A stretch of DNA of 64,000 nt, from contig NZ_CP048222.1 in NCBI RefSeq assembly GCF_010119975.1, forward strand, positions 310,001 through 374,000, in the 5' to 3' direction. This DNA is from Rhodocytophaga rosea (GTDB lineage Bacteria > Bacteroidota > Bacteroidia > Cytophagales > 172606-1). Below the pieces are notes generated by a model. It saw nothing but the letters and a program-made list of their open reading frames with translations. It searched no databases and was not told the DNA's origin. Below are positions 63,043 to 64,000 of this stretch, in pieces. How positions within the stretch are numbered: the first letter of the stretch is position 1; each line of letters starts with the position of its first letter. A program made the translations under genes and the position numbers.

Positions 63043-63666
63043 ATGACGCTATTAAAATTTATAAATAAGACTTACAAATTTCTATATTTTAAGTTAGCAG
63101 GTTTTATTTCATGGATAATCACTTGGATAAAGTTTAAATTAAATGGCGTTTATTTTAGTCCGGAATTTATTTCGGGTGGTGTTCCCATTATTAAGGTTGA
63201 ATTAACAGGAAGATTTACCATTGGTAAAAAATTTAAAATCAATAATGGGAAATATCATAATATGATAGGAAGGCAACAGCCATGTTATTTTCTAGTTGGA
63301 AAAAATGGTGTATTAAAAATAGGAAATAATGTAGGAATAAGTAGTAGTGCGATAGTGTGTCATCATAAAGTTGAGATCAGTGATGATGTTAAGATTGGGG
63401 GTAATGTTGTTATCTATGATACAGATTTTCATTCTTTAAATTACATGGAAAGAAATGCTACTCCCGAAATTTATGATAATATAAAGACTGCCCCGGTAAT
63501 TATAAAAGAAGGAGCTTTTATAATTACCGGGGCACATAGTATTATACTTAAAGGGGTAAGTATAGGAAAAAACTCAATCGTTGGTGCCGGTTCAGTAGTT
63601 ACCAAATCCATTCCAGACAATCAGGTATGGGCTGGAAATCCTGCCAGATTTATTAAAAGTATTTAG
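63043..63666 (+). CDS. Hexapeptide-repeat acyltransferase
   Basis: A 207-residue protein with an N-terminal hydrophobic part and then a left-handed beta-helix made of [LIV]-G-x-x-x-x hexapeptide repeats (about residues 95-200). The catalytic His is expected in YDTDFHSLNY; the C-terminal SVVTKSIPDNQVWAGNPARFIKSI is the standard end of WbbJ/maltose O-acetyltransferase-type enzymes. Likely acetylates a sugar of surface glycan. Eight bases after the radical SAM gene. A strong hairpin follows its stop. Confidence 0.9.
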   Translation: MTLLKFINKTYKFLYFKLAGFISWIITWIKFKLNGVYFSPEFISGGVPIIKVELTGRFTIGKKFKINNGKYHNMIGRQQPCYFLVGKNGVLKIGNNVGISSSAIVCHHKVEISDDVKIGGNVVIYDTDFHSLNYMERNATPEIYDNIKTAPVIIKEGAFIITGAHSIILKGVSIGKNSIVGAGSVVTKSIPDNQVWAGNPARFIKSI

Positions 63667-63673
63667 GAGACTA

Positions 63674-63712
63674 AAGCTATTGATAAAGTATTACATACTT
63701 TATCAATAGCTT
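63674..63712. terminator. Hairpin after acyltransferase gene
   Basis: Perfect 18-base stem aagctattgataaagtat (63674-63691) with atactttatcaatagctt (63695-63712) and a 3-base loop. It is not followed by a long T-run but starts 8 bases after the stop. The downstream gene at 63773 therefore probably has its own promoter. Confidence 0.6.
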
Positions 63713-63772
63713 GTTTGAATATATCTTAAAGTGATAAGTTTGCATAAAAACCGCTTTTTATTTTGATAGAAT

Positions 63773-64000
63773 ATGACCTCAGAAAAGAAAATCAGACACA
63801 GAATTAAGATTTTAATCGTGTTATTTATTGTTGGACTTGTACTAAGCGGAGTTACTGCCTTTCCGATAGAATCCCAGCTTGCCATCGCATACGGGAATAT
63901 CTCGCTTTTCCCTGAGTTTATGAGAGAATGGATTACCAGTGTTTATTTTGCCGTTAAAACAACCAATGAAACTTTCCCCTATTTAAGTTATGGTACTGAC
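63773..64000 (+). CDS. Membrane protein, truncated by the window end
   Basis: The frame starts at ATG 63773 and is still open after 76 codons at the window edge. The N-terminus is basic (MTSEKKIRHRIKI), followed by a membrane helix LIVLFIVGLVLSGVTAFPIE and a region rich in aromatic residues (REWITSVYFAVKTTNETFPYLSYGTD). No family can be assigned from the part seen. Confidence 0.65.
   Translation, partial: MTSEKKIRHRIKILIVLFIVGLVLSGVTAFPIESQLAIAYGNISLFPEFMREWITSVYFAVKTTNETFPYLSYGTD

Noticed and set aside
1-64000. CRISPR arrays, rRNA or tRNA genes
   Set aside because: No regularly spaced direct repeats and no cloverleaf or rRNA sequence were recognised by eye; short structured RNAs could still be missed.

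Overview
The window looks like a chromosomal stretch of a free-living member of the Bacteroidota, most probably the Cytophagia. The inference rests on SusC/FecA-style receptors with carboxypeptidase-like N-terminal domains, imelysin/DUF4856/HTTM lipoprotein loci, small lipoproteins, TAnnTTTG-like promoter boxes, AT-rich intergenic repeats and moderate GC. No rRNA, tRNA or CRISPR array was seen.

Layout. 1-8082 (mostly minus strand): a TPR protein, a sodium:solute symporter with a previously uncalled 45-residue membrane peptide upstream, a phosphonatase-like HAD enzyme, a PHP phosphoesterase, a DUF5009-type acyltransferase, and a two-gene RNA-repair cassette of T4 type (polynucleotide kinase-phosphatase plus Rnl1-like RNA ligase). 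8083-10739: small hypothetical genes, a SET-domain protein and a long AT-rich spacer that ends in an 18-bp inverted repeat bracketing a promoter box. 10740-16828: a four-gene DUF4856 / imelysin / HTTM / TonB-receptor operon, probably for iron or metal uptake; the receptor reading frame is broken twice. 17176-25299: a GH15 glycosidase divergent from a KaiC-KaiB-KaiB-histidine kinase operon that continues into a ChbG-like deacetylase and an NmrA-like oxidoreductase. 25427-27379: a lipoprotein of the sugar-isomerase fold and fructose-1,6-bisphosphatase. 27670-29777: an IS91-type element with a tyrosine recombinase. 30005-32106: three unrelated orphan genes on one strand with imperfect palindromes at two junctions and at the distal end that resemble integron attC sites.

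32165-47511 is an L-rhamnose locus. GH106 rhamnosidase and an esterase release the sugar, RhaT imports it (frame broken once), RhaI, a kinase and a RhaD-dehydrogenase fusion convert it to DHAP and L-lactate, and LutABC oxidises lactate to pyruvate; an AraC regulator is divergent. 47826-60075 is a run of closely spaced minus-strand genes: an aromatic-type ring-cleavage set (extradiol dioxygenase, C-C hydrolase-like, FAH, flavin monooxygenase, cyclase, dehydrogenases, MFS) continuing with a small gap into a GH35-like glycosidase and a double-domain esterase, with its own AraC regulator and a divergent DUF3237 gene. Together these two loci suggest use of rhamnosylated plant phenolics, which is inference. 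62024-64000 begins what may be a surface-polysaccharide cluster (radical SAM, hexapeptide acyltransferase, truncated membrane protein).

Three frame breaks (two in the TonB receptor, one in rhaT) can each be restored by adding a single G to a G run, so they may be sequencing or assembly errors. A degenerate intergenic repeat of about 160 bp occurs at least three times, and a second class of AT-rich palindromic spacers lies between rhamnose genes.
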